In this document: piece by piece, positions 1-6,243 of the stretch | Numbering within the stretch: the stretch's first letter is position 1 | Layout of the letters: each line of letters begins with the position of its first letter | Assembly: GCA_027050975.1 (NCBI GenBank) | Contig: JALUAR010000162.1 | Span: 1 to 12,890, forward strand | Source: Thermodesulfovibrio sp. | GTDB taxonomy: Bacteria; Nitrospirota; Thermodesulfovibrionia; Thermodesulfovibrionales; JdFR-85 | Direction of reading: 5' to 3' | Length of the DNA: 12,890 nucleotides | Made by a program: the position numbers and the translations under genes | Notes under the pieces: model-generated | The model's database searches: none | What the model saw: only the letters and a program-made list of their open reading frames with translations | What the model was told of the DNA's origin: nothing

Positions 1-2
1 CT

Positions 3-527
3 ATTGTCTCTGCAACCTTTCTTTTAATGTTTCTCAAAGCCCTTAAAAACAAAGATGCGAGTAATGCCCTACAGACAGAGGCAGTTCCTCCTGTTCCTAA
101 GGACCAGTTAATGATTGAAGTTAAAGAACGGAGGCTTAAAGAGGCACTCGACAAAGATCCGAAAAACAGGGATATCCTCTTCCATCTTGCTGCCCTGTAT
201 TTCGAAACGAACAGGTTTGAAAAAGCCATAGAGCTATATCGAAAAATCCTGACGATAAATGACAGGGATGTCGATACCTACAATGATCTCGGCCTGGCTC
301 TTCACTACACTGGCAGATCAGAAGAGGCGGTGAAGATACTAAGAAAGGGAACAGAGATCGGACCAGAGCACCAGAGAGTCTGGCTCAGCCTGGGCTTTGT
401 GCTTGCATCATCAGGCAAGACCGACGAGGCAGAGGCTGCTCTGGCAAAAGCAAAAAGTATAAACCCCGCAACAGTAGTTGGTAAAGAAGCGGCAAGGATT
501 CTCGAACATATAAAGAGCAGGAGATAG
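3..527 (+). CDS. TPR-repeat protein, 5' end outside the window
   Basis: Protein of tetratricopeptide repeats, probably a membrane-anchored scaffold for protein-protein contacts; the partner is unknown. Counting from the ATG at 27, three TPR units are visible at about residues 48-81, 82-115 and 116-149, with typical spacing (LFHLAALYFETNRFEKAIEL, TYNDLGLALHYTGRSEEAVK, VWLSLGFVLASSGKTDEAEA). The first ~45 residues are a charged linker. The frame stays open to the left edge: codons from position 3 read IVSATFLL directly before MFLK. This looks like the end of a hydrophobic segment, and the ATG at 27 has no Shine-Dalgarno sequence. The gene is therefore most likely cut by the window edge and begins with a transmembrane helix. 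Such proteins include the NrfG/CcmI-like cytochrome biogenesis TPR proteins, but nothing here proves that role. The stop is at 525-527. Confidence 0.8.
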   Translation: MVSATFLLMFLKALKNKDASNALQTEAVPPVPKDQLMIEVKERRLKEALDKDPKNRDILFHLAALYFETNRFEKAIELYRKILTINDRDVDTYNDLGLALHYTGRSEEAVKILRKGTEIGPEHQRVWLSLGFVLASSGKTDEAEAALAKAKSINPATVVGKEAARILEHIKSRR

Positions 528-629
528 GTTCATATTATCTTCATAAAACAGGTTTATCATAAGATAGCAGGATAAGACCGAATATCGGTTTGTAGAAGAA
601 TGTTAAGAGTTTTAACACAGGAGTTTGTT

Positions 630-1565
630 ATGAGTTATAAAAAACCTTTACATCTAACCCTACTTTACACGGTACCCTTTTTGTTCGTACTGGTTATCCT
701 GATGATATCCCTTATGCTCTGGAGCATTAAAAAACACAGAACTGAACAGTTAGAGGAACTCCTGGCTCAGGGACAGACGCTGGCTAATCAGATAATTCTG
801 AACATTGTTTGGCATAAGAATCAGAAAGTTTACACAAAAACAGAGGGAAAAGAACAGATTAACCAGTCAACGCCTCTTACATTACTACCTCAACCGGATA
901 CAACAAAGAATTTATCCGAAATAAGCAGAACAGGCGGAAATTACAGCTTCCGCATTGTAATGCCCGATAATCTGAACAAAAACCCTGAGATATTAACCAA
1001 AGAGCACCTGGAGATGTTAAAGAGACAAGGCCAATACGGTTCTTTCATTGAGATTGAAAATAGAAAATACTTCCAGTATATAAAGCCTCTTGATCCGGAC
1101 CTGACAGGTGGATATCTTATAGTTAACATCCCTGCGGAACTCTCTGAAAGCATTCATAAATCAAAAGTAACAAGAGAGATTGTATCATTCATAATTATCG
1201 GAATCATCTCAATGACCTTTATTATTTTTGTTTCATGGAGCTTTTCTAAAAGAATATCCACGGATATTGACAGGGATATGGAGAAGAATCGGCTAAAGGC
1301 TGTAGTTGAGCTTGCCGGTGCAACGGCACATGAGATAAGACAGCCCCTTGCCATTCTCATAGGCTTTTCGGATTTGGTAAGAGACAAGATCTACAGGGGT
1401 GAAAATGTGGATGAGGATTTACAGATAATCAAAGAGCAGTGTTTCAGAATGAATGATATTATTACAAAAATGCTGAATATCACACACTATAGCATAAAGG
1501 AGTATACTGACGGTATAATGATCTTTGATCTGGATTCGCAAAAAGAGAAGCACGTTATGAATTAA
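630..1565 (+). CDS. Membrane sensor with HisKA phosphoacceptor domain, no ATPase domain
   Basis: Inner-membrane sensor resembling a histidine kinase. I start it at ATG 630 (MSYKKPLH), which has AGGAG six bases upstream; an ATG at 600 in the same frame lacks a good ribosome site. Of 311 residues, 8-33 form the first membrane helix, ~36-180 an external sensor domain, and ~184-205 a second helix. A HisKA dimerisation domain follows with H234 in GATAHEIRQPLAIL. The sensor domain resembles the Tll0287-like/DUF3365 fold (LANQIILNIVW, a Pro-rich QPDTTK stretch, then NYSFRIVMPDN...), but the CxxCH haem motif frequent in that family is absent (KYFQYIKPLDPDLTGG). After HisKA the protein ends within ~35 residues, and no N, G1 or G2 boxes of a HATPase domain follow in any nearby frame. 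It may be a natural HisKA-only protein that dimerises with or is phosphorylated by another kinase, or it may be truncated. No response regulator gene is adjacent. Confidence 0.8.
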   Translation: MSYKKPLHLTLLYTVPFLFVLVILMISLMLWSIKKHRTEQLEELLAQGQTLANQIILNIVWHKNQKVYTKTEGKEQINQSTPLTLLPQPDTTKNLSEISRTGGNYSFRIVMPDNLNKNPEILTKEHLEMLKRQGQYGSFIEIENRKYFQYIKPLDPDLTGGYLIVNIPAELSESIHKSKVTREIVSFIIIGIISMTFIIFVSWSFSKRISTDIDRDMEKNRLKAVVELAGATAHEIRQPLAILIGFSDLVRDKIYRGENVDEDLQIIKEQCFRMNDIITKMLNITHYSIKEYTDGIMIFDLDSQKEKHVMN

Positions 1566-1568
1566 CAC

Positions 1569-1603
1569 AAATCCAGAGTAATGATAAAGAACAATCGCTG
1601 GAT
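1569..1603 (+). repeat. Short interspersed repeat copy 1, ends ATCCAG/CTGGAT
   Basis: This 35-bp sequence starts AAATCCAG and ends CTGGAT, so its ends pair. The first 28 nt match the copies at 3390 and 7531 in the same orientation, with a shared GAACAATC tail (AAACAATC at 7531). It begins four bases after the stop codon of the truncated-looking sensor gene. Function is unknown. It could be a small mobile or REP-like unit. Confidence 0.55.
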
Positions 1604-1666
1604 CCGGAACAAAAGATTATCAGGGATTCTTCTTGATACTATGCAACCTAAGGGAGGAACGAGGAT

Positions 1667-2095
1667 ATGATGAAAAGAATGACAATATCTTTCTTAACTG
1701 TGTTGTTCTTTGCCTGTACCGTAAAATACACACCCAAGATGGTGCAGCATATCAAAGGCAGTGTGTTTAAGGCGACAGACTCAGGATATTATACCACCGA
1801 GCTTGTTATGAAACCCAAATCACCGAAGGTGGGAAAAAACAGGGCTCACCTCATTATTCATAATTATGAATCAGAGGATGTGCCTGGCTTGAAGATTAAG
1901 ATAACTCCGTACCTTCCTGCCAGGGAATTAACATCTCCTGATGTCCCTACTGTTAAGGATGCGGGCAGAGGACTGTATATCATTGATAACATCTACTTTC
2001 CGGAGCCTGGCAACTGGCAATTAAGACTGAAGATCTACGGAGAAGAGATGGTTGATACGGTGGTTCTGCCAATACCTGAGGTAAAGGGTCAATGA
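1667..2095 (+). CDS. YtkA/FixH-like exported protein
   Basis: Small exported protein of 142 residues with a hydrophobic N-terminus (MMKRMTISFLTVLFFAC). C17 could be a lipoprotein cysteine, though FFAC is a weak lipobox. The rest matches the YtkA-like beta-sandwich pattern: YYTTELVMKPKSPKVGKN, then KIKITPYLPA, then GRGLYIIDNIYFPEPGNWQL. Proteins of this family accompany copper trafficking and cytochrome oxidase assembly genes, and here copC-copD lie convergent next door, overlapping by 7 bp, so a metal-related envelope role is plausible. The usual P-x-M-x-M-G-H loop reads PYLPARELTSP, without Met or His ligands, so direct metal binding at that loop is doubtful. Translation can start at ATG 1667 or ATG 1670; an AGGGAGG at 1651-1657 and a GAGG at 1661-1664 lie upstream. 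Confidence 0.7.
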   Translation: MMKRMTISFLTVLFFACTVKYTPKMVQHIKGSVFKATDSGYYTTELVMKPKSPKVGKNRAHLIIHNYESEDVPGLKIKITPYLPARELTSPDVPTVKDAGRGLYIIDNIYFPEPGNWQLRLKIYGEEMVDTVVLPIPEVKGQ

Positions 2096-3018
2096 GGTGA
2101 CAGATGGGTAAGAAGGCTTGTCATGTAAAGAACAAGACCTCCGATAATTGTCTCTGAAGTGACACATACATTCAGCCATCTCTTTATCCCTTTACCATTA
2201 AAGGCATCGGATAACAGACGGGGAAGGAGAAGGAATTTATTAACGCCTCCCAAAAGGAAGATCAATGTGACAAGCATGATTTTAATGGATAGAACAATTC
2301 CGTAGGTTTTGGTAAAGAACATCGAAAGATTTTCTATTCTGAAAAAGACAAGGAGAATGCCGGTTACGGCACCGGTAAAAACACAGTATGTCGCCACTGT
2401 GGAAAACCTCTTTATTAGCCTCTGTGAGATTTGCATAAACTGTTCACCGCAGTCTTTCAGAAAGAATGAGTAGCAGAGTTTTATGAAAAAGAGACCGCCT
2501 ATCCAGAGTGAAACCGCCACGAAATGGACAATATCTGTTAAAAAGGCAAGGCTTAATACCCCTTTAGTACCCTGATGACCTGACATACTCAGGGTAAACA
2601 GTACAGTCAACGAAACAAAAACAGTTGATATCGAAAGCCCCAGAGTCTCTTTTTTGAGCTGCAGAAAGGTTATAACAAGAAGAACCAGGAGAAGGAATGA
2701 TCGCAAAAGAGAAAGTATCCCATACTTTGTTTTTAAAAGAAAAATCGGCAGAACCGAAAATGTATCTTTAAGAGGTGTCTCTGTTATGAAGGAGACGTGA
2801 AGAAACATATGTGCAAGATTGGCGATATTGGACAGAAAGGTTGCAATGACTATATACAAAAGCGCTCTTTCTCCGAAGCATCTTCTTCCTTTGTCAGGCC
2901 TGCAGATATCTGCTCCTGACGGTGCCGTTACTATAAGTTTTGATGTGAGAGAACCGGCGACGAATACTATCGCGGAGAGAAAGAGCCAGTATAAGGTTAT
3001 CAGTATAAGAAACGACAT
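2089..3018 (-). CDS. copD: Copper resistance protein CopD family
   Basis: Polytopic inner-membrane protein of 309 residues, thought to take copper delivered by CopC across the membrane. About eight hydrophobic segments are visible, roughly at residues 4-24, 50-74, 98-119, 126-145, 157-180, 206-226, 239-262 and 284-304. The family signature SGHQG(148)...DIVHFVAVSLWIGGLFF is clear, with candidate metal ligands H70, H74, H148 and H165 and a His at the extreme C-terminus (LLTHLSPH). The start codon overlaps the copC stop by one base (TAATG), so the two are almost certainly translated as a pair. The 3' end runs 7 bp into the end of the convergent YtkA-like gene. The general family is clear; whether it serves tolerance or copper uptake is not decided by the sequence. 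Confidence 0.85.
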   Translation of the reverse strand: MSFLILITLYWLFLSAIVFVAGSLTSKLIVTAPSGADICRPDKGRRCFGERALLYIVIATFLSNIANLAHMFLHVSFITETPLKDTFSVLPIFLLKTKYGILSLLRSFLLLVLLVITFLQLKKETLGLSISTVFVSLTVLFTLSMSGHQGTKGVLSLAFLTDIVHFVAVSLWIGGLFFIKLCYSFFLKDCGEQFMQISQRLIKRFSTVATYCVFTGAVTGILLVFFRIENLSMFFTKTYGIVLSIKIMLVTLIFLLGGVNKFLLLPRLLSDAFNGKGIKRWLNVCVTSETIIGGLVLYMTSLLTHLSPH

Positions 3019-3365
3019 TACTCGATTCGGAAGGTATATTCTCCTGCCTGTTTGTGGCCGTCAAGACTCATGCACTTCCATTTTACAGTATAAATGCCTG
3101 GAGGGATATCACCTTTCAGATCAACCTCTATTACGGTATTGTCTTCAAGATATCTCGTTTTACCGGAAATCTTTTTGCCATTTCTGTCAAACACCTCGAT
3201 CTTCGAGAAAACAGGCTCAACAGAGCCTACAAAGGTAATTCTCACCTTCTCAGGTGCTTTTTTCAACAACTCACCCTCAGACGGAGCCGTTTCAATGATA
3301 TAGATATGGGCATATACAAATACTGGAATAATCAGAATCAGAGCTATGAATGTCAATCTCTTCAT
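3018..3365 (-). CDS. copC: Periplasmic copper-binding protein CopC
   Basis: Short CopC-domain protein of 115 residues. Residues 1-19 form a signal peptide (MKRLTFIALILIIPVFVYA); cleavage after A19 would leave H20 as the mature N-terminus, the His1 ligand of the CopC Cu(II) site. The second half of that site is the conserved SLDGH near the C-terminus (D102, H104). The Met-rich loop that binds Cu(I) in Pseudomonas syringae CopC is absent, and the acidic residue often found in the FSE segment is replaced (ITFVGSVEP). This therefore looks like a Cu(II)-only CopC. The ribosome site AAGGAGG lies a few bases before ATG 3365. It is paired with copD through a one-base overlap. A candidate sigma70-type promoter is upstream at 3490-3519. 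Confidence 0.88.
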   Translation of the reverse strand: MKRLTFIALILIIPVFVYAHIYIIETAPSEGELLKKAPEKVRITFVGSVEPVFSKIEVFDRNGKKISGKTRYLEDNTVIEVDLKGDIPPGIYTVKWKCMSLDGHKQAGEYTFRIE

Positions 3366-3389
3366 AGCATATCCTCCTTTTTAATACCA

Positions 3390-3449
3390 AAATCCAATGG
3401 TAAAGATAACGAACAATCACAACCACTTTGAATCCTTATCACTGGATCT
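3390..3449. repeat. Short interspersed repeat copy 2, inverted-repeat form
   Basis: The 29 nt at 3390-3418 match the copies at 1569 and 7531, in the same orientation (23 of 29 identical to 7531-7559 by hand alignment). The opposite arm at 3434-3449 is its imperfect inverse (AGATCCAGTGATAAGG on the minus strand), giving a 60-bp hairpin-capable unit. It lies in the leader of copC, 25 bp upstream of the start codon, between the putative promoter and the ribosome site, so it would be transcribed as part of the copC 5' leader. Confidence 0.5.
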
Positions 3450-3489
3450 GGATAATACCTGGTCTTCTGCCAATGGCTTCTGATTTAAC

Positions 3490-3519
3490 GTTATATGAAA
3501 ATTATGAATAAATTGTGAA
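3490..3519 (-). promoter_or_regulatory. Candidate sigma70-type promoter for copC-copD
   Basis: Read on the minus strand, TTCACA (3514-3519) and TATAAC (3490-3495) are separated by 18 bp, each one mismatch from the consensus -35 and -10 hexamers. The site lies in an AT-rich gap after the oxidoreductase gamma gene and would give copC a leader of about 115 nt containing the 3390-3449 inverted repeat. This is pattern matching only. No copper-regulator operator is recognised. Confidence 0.35.
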
Positions 3520-3546
3520 TTTATGAACCCTTCGCAGAATCAATCA

Positions 3547-4113
3547 CTAAGACGGATTTACACCTTCATATCCTCTTCTGATCGCTTCCAGATTGGTTGG
3601 TATAAGGTGGTGATGTCTTGAAGCGAGGGTGGACTTAAGCGCTTCTTCGGCAACTGTCAGATTGGCGAGACCACTGATTTTCAAAAAAGCACCGAAAAGA
3701 ACCATGTTAGCAAACTTTATAGAGCCAAGTGCCGATGCCTCATCAGAGGCATTTACTCCATATAATCTATAGGAAGAGGAATCATCCTCAAAACCATTCA
3801 TTCCACATTTTTCCGAGGAAACCAGGGAGGCATCATAAATAAGGCTACCTTCGGGCTTCAAACGGCTGATGAACTTCTTCAGGGAAGGACAGTTCAGAAT
3901 AATAAGCATATCAGGTCTTTCTATTATAGGTGAGCCAACAACCTCATCCGATATGACCACTGTACAGTTTGCCGTACCTCCTCTCATCTCAGCACCATAG
4001 GATGGAAACCATGTAACATTCTTACCAGCCAGCATTCCTGTATAAGCAATAAGTCGGCCTAACAACAGTATGCCCTGACCTCCGGAACCGGCGATAATGA
4101 TCCCTTTATCCAT
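3547..4113 (-). CDS. 2-oxoacid:ferredoxin oxidoreductase, gamma subunit
   Basis: Gamma subunit of a 2-oxoacid:acceptor oxidoreductase (KorC/VorC/PorC type, 188 residues, usual length). These cytoplasmic enzymes oxidatively decarboxylate a 2-oxoacid to acyl-CoA and reduce ferredoxin; the reverse reaction can carboxylate. Diagnostic features are the N-terminal glycine-rich GIIIAGSGGQGILLLGRLIA and the motif PSYGAEMRGGTANCTVVIS at about residues 38-56. It overlaps the beta-subunit stop by one base (TAATG), indicating coupled translation. The substrate (2-oxoglutarate, branched-chain 2-oxoacid or indolepyruvate) cannot be read from this subunit. Sharing a transcript with leuC makes branched-chain 2-oxoacids an attractive guess, but only a guess. 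No gene for an alpha subunit is visible. Confidence 0.88.
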   Translation of the reverse strand: MDKGIIIAGSGGQGILLLGRLIAYTGMLAGKNVTWFPSYGAEMRGGTANCTVVISDEVVGSPIIERPDMLIILNCPSLKKFISRLKPEGSLIYDASLVSSEKCGMNGFEDDSSSYRLYGVNASDEASALGSIKFANMVLFGAFLKISGLANLTVAEEALKSTLASRHHHLIPTNLEAIRRGYEGVNPS

Positions 4114-4874
4114 TATCCCCAGTCCCCCCTTTCATCAGCAATTGTGTCCTTTATGATTCCGGTTTTGAAAACCGCCCTCATCTCGGTGCTTATCCACTTC
4201 CAGGAGTCCAGAGGTTTCATTCCCCAATCCGTAGGACAGGGTGAAAGTATTTCTATAAAACTGAATCCCTGACCATCTATTTGATACTGAAATGCCTTTT
4301 TAATAAGACGTTTCGTTTCCTTTACCCCTTTTACACTATCTATCGCTGCTCTTGCAACAAATTTGACACCCAGAATCTGGGACATCATCTCTGCCACCAG
4401 CAGGGGATATCCGTGAATCCGGGGCTTGCGGCCCTCCGGAGTAGTTGTTGTTCTCTGACCTGTAAGTGTTGTTGGAGCCATCTGGCCGCCGGTCATACCG
4501 TAATTGGCGTTGTTAATGAAGAATACCGAAAGGTTTTCACCTCTGTTTGCAGCATGAACTATCTCCGCCATCCCTATTGAGGCAAGGTCACCGTCGCCCT
4601 GATAGGAGAATACAATCCTGTCAGGCATAACCCTCTTCAGTGCCGTAGCAACCGCAGGCGGACGTCCATGGGCACACTCGATAACATCAAAATTCCAGTA
4701 ATCATAAGCAAATACAGCACATCCTACAGGAGCTATTCCTATGGTCTTTTCTCTTATACCGAACTCATCAACACATTCGGCAATAAGACGGTGAACAATA
4801 CTGTGCCCACAGCCAGGACAGAACCTGAATGGTGCCGGTTTTAGACTTTCGGGCCTCTTAAAGACTTCCTTCAT
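4113..4874 (-). CDS. 2-oxoacid:ferredoxin oxidoreductase, beta (TPP) subunit
   Basis: Thiamine-diphosphate-binding beta subunit, 253 residues, of the same 2-oxoacid:ferredoxin oxidoreductase. The N-terminus holds the cluster-ligand motif FCPGCGH (C19, C22), with further conserved cysteines at C52 (PVGCAVFAYDYW) and C203 (SPCPTDWG). The TPP/Mg motif runs from GDGD at 93-96 to NN at 121-122, followed by YGMTGGQMAPTT. Start ATG 4874 overlaps the stop of the upstream cyclase (ATGA) and has CAGGAG just upstream inside that gene. In the common gene order an alpha subunit (VorB/KorA type), often with a small ferredoxin, precedes beta. Here a GGDEF gene precedes it, so the alpha subunit must be encoded elsewhere or be missing. 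Confidence 0.9.
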   Translation of the reverse strand: MKEVFKRPESLKPAPFRFCPGCGHSIVHRLIAECVDEFGIREKTIGIAPVGCAVFAYDYWNFDVIECAHGRPPAVATALKRVMPDRIVFSYQGDGDLASIGMAEIVHAANRGENLSVFFINNANYGMTGGQMAPTTLTGQRTTTTPEGRKPRIHGYPLLVAEMMSQILGVKFVARAAIDSVKGVKETKRLIKKAFQYQIDGQGFSFIEILSPCPTDWGMKPLDSWKWISTEMRAVFKTGIIKDTIADERGDWG

Positions 4875-6232
4875 TGTATACTCCTGTCATACATGATAAC
4901 CTGTTTTTTCCCGGCTCTTTTAGCTGCATAAAGGGCCATGTCAGCGGCGTAGAGAAGTTTCCTGGCATCATCACCATCATTGGGAAAGCCGGCAATACCT
5001 CCGCTTATTGTGATTTTAACATCATTGCCATTACAGGTGAATGTATAGTCACATACCTGTTCCCTTATTCTGTCAGAAAGGAGGAATGCCTCCTTCTTTT
5101 TGGTGTTTGGTAGAATTATAACAAACTCCTCGCCTCCGTAACGAGCAACAATGTCTGTCTTTCTCGAGTAACCAAGAAGAATTCTTGCAAACTCTCTGAG
5201 GATATCATCTCCAGCCTGATGGCCATAGGTGTCGTTAATCTCCTTGAAATCATCTATATCAAAAATAACAAGGGAGAAGTGCTCGCTATATCTTCTCGCC
5301 CTTTCAATCTCTTTGTCAAGGGAATGGTAGAAAAAGCGGGCATTATATAGCCCTGTAAGGGCGTCAGTTATCGAAAGTCTCTTGGTCTCTTCGAATAGCC
5401 GTACCTTTTCAAGAATTAGAGATATCTGATTGCCAACAAGGGACATCATGGAGGCAAGATCAAACTCAAAACTCCTTTCCCGTCTGCTTCCCAGAAATAG
5501 AACACCAACATCAGAACTGGATATCCTGAGAGGGACAATTCCAACAAAAACAATTCCATCCTGCTTTATCAAAGGCACTGACTGAACATCTCTGCCCTCC
5601 AGTATGTAAAGAGGCTCCTTCGACTCAAGGACCTCGAAGATAATATTATTGAGTATCCCTTCCTCTATCCCTTTCTGGAGCCTGACAGAGAGGCCCTTGT
5701 GAGCACGAAGACGAAAGACATTTTCCTCGTTAAGCACAATCCATCCGATGGGGAAATCAGTAATCATCAACACCTTCTCAAGAATATCATTTAATACAGT
5801 CTCAACCTCATCGGATGAGATAAATGCTCCGGAGAGGGTATTGATAACCATTAACTCTTTGTTTCTCTTCAGGAGTTCCTTCTCAATCGTTATAAAATGT
5901 GTCACATCATAAAAGAGGATACTAATAATGCCCAGTCGCGGGGAGTCGATAAAATGAAATGTCAACTCGAACTCTCTGTTATTGATTATAAGACGGTCTT
6001 TCTTTTCAGAAGACTGGTTAAGGAAATAGAGGAAGGAGTTCCATAGCTCTGTTAAGAGATCGATGTCTCGCAGGTTTTGGCCGCTATAGGATGCGGACGG
6101 AGTGCCCAGCATCTCGGAAAAGCCCCTGTTATGAGCAAGAATATTACCGTATACGTCTAATATAACAAGCGGTTCATTGACCAGTTCACAGAGGGAATTG
6201 TCGATGCTTTTTCCACCTAGTAAGGGTTCCAA
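4871..6232 (-). CDS. PAS-GAF-GGDEF diguanylate cyclase
   Basis: Cytoplasmic sensor that probably makes cyclic di-GMP from two GTP. Of 453 residues, ~14-115 look like a PAS domain (LVILDVYGNILAHNRGFSEM), ~130-280 like a GAF domain, and ~286-450 are a complete GGDEF domain. The active site is intact: FDIDDFK at 324-330 (metal-binding Asp), GGEEF at 366-370, and an allosteric I-site R-K-T-D at 357-360 at the standard five-residue spacing. No membrane segment is seen. The start is a TTG at 6232, chosen because AGGAGG lies five bases upstream; the nearby ATG at 6236 is out of frame. The gene sits 9 bp after leuC and overlaps the beta-subunit gene by 4 bp, so it is part of this metabolic operon. 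The signals sensed by PAS and GAF are unknown. Confidence 0.92.
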   Translation of the reverse strand: MEPLLGGKSIDNSLCELVNEPLVILDVYGNILAHNRGFSEMLGTPSASYSGQNLRDIDLLTELWNSFLYFLNQSSEKKDRLIINNREFELTFHFIDSPRLGIISILFYDVTHFITIEKELLKRNKELMVINTLSGAFISSDEVETVLNDILEKVLMITDFPIGWIVLNEENVFRLRAHKGLSVRLQKGIEEGILNNIIFEVLESKEPLYILEGRDVQSVPLIKQDGIVFVGIVPLRISSSDVGVLFLGSRRERSFEFDLASMMSLVGNQISLILEKVRLFEETKRLSITDALTGLYNARFFYHSLDKEIERARRYSEHFSLVIFDIDDFKEINDTYGHQAGDDILREFARILLGYSRKTDIVARYGGEEFVIILPNTKKKEAFLLSDRIREQVCDYTFTCNGNDVKITISGGIAGFPNDGDDARKLLYAADMALYAAKRAGKKQVIMYDRSIQ

Positions 6233-6237
6233 ACATT

Positions 6238-6243
6238 CCTCCT
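6238..6243 (-). promoter_or_regulatory. Ribosome binding site deciding the TTG start of the cyclase
   Basis: On the minus strand this reads AGGAGG, five bases before TTG 6232, and overlaps the TAG stop of leuC (6242-6244). The ATG lying between site and start is in another frame. The overlap of stop codon and ribosome site suggests re-initiation by ribosomes finishing leuC. Confidence 0.7.

Noticed and set aside
577..589. ACCGA/TCGGT 13-nt palindrome before the sensor gene
   Set aside because: Stem of only five pairs without a T-run; too short to call a terminator or operator.
2819..3431. Overlapping plus-strand frames opposite copC/copD
   Set aside because: The minus-strand genes have clear domains, signal peptide and ribosome site; the plus-strand frames have none.
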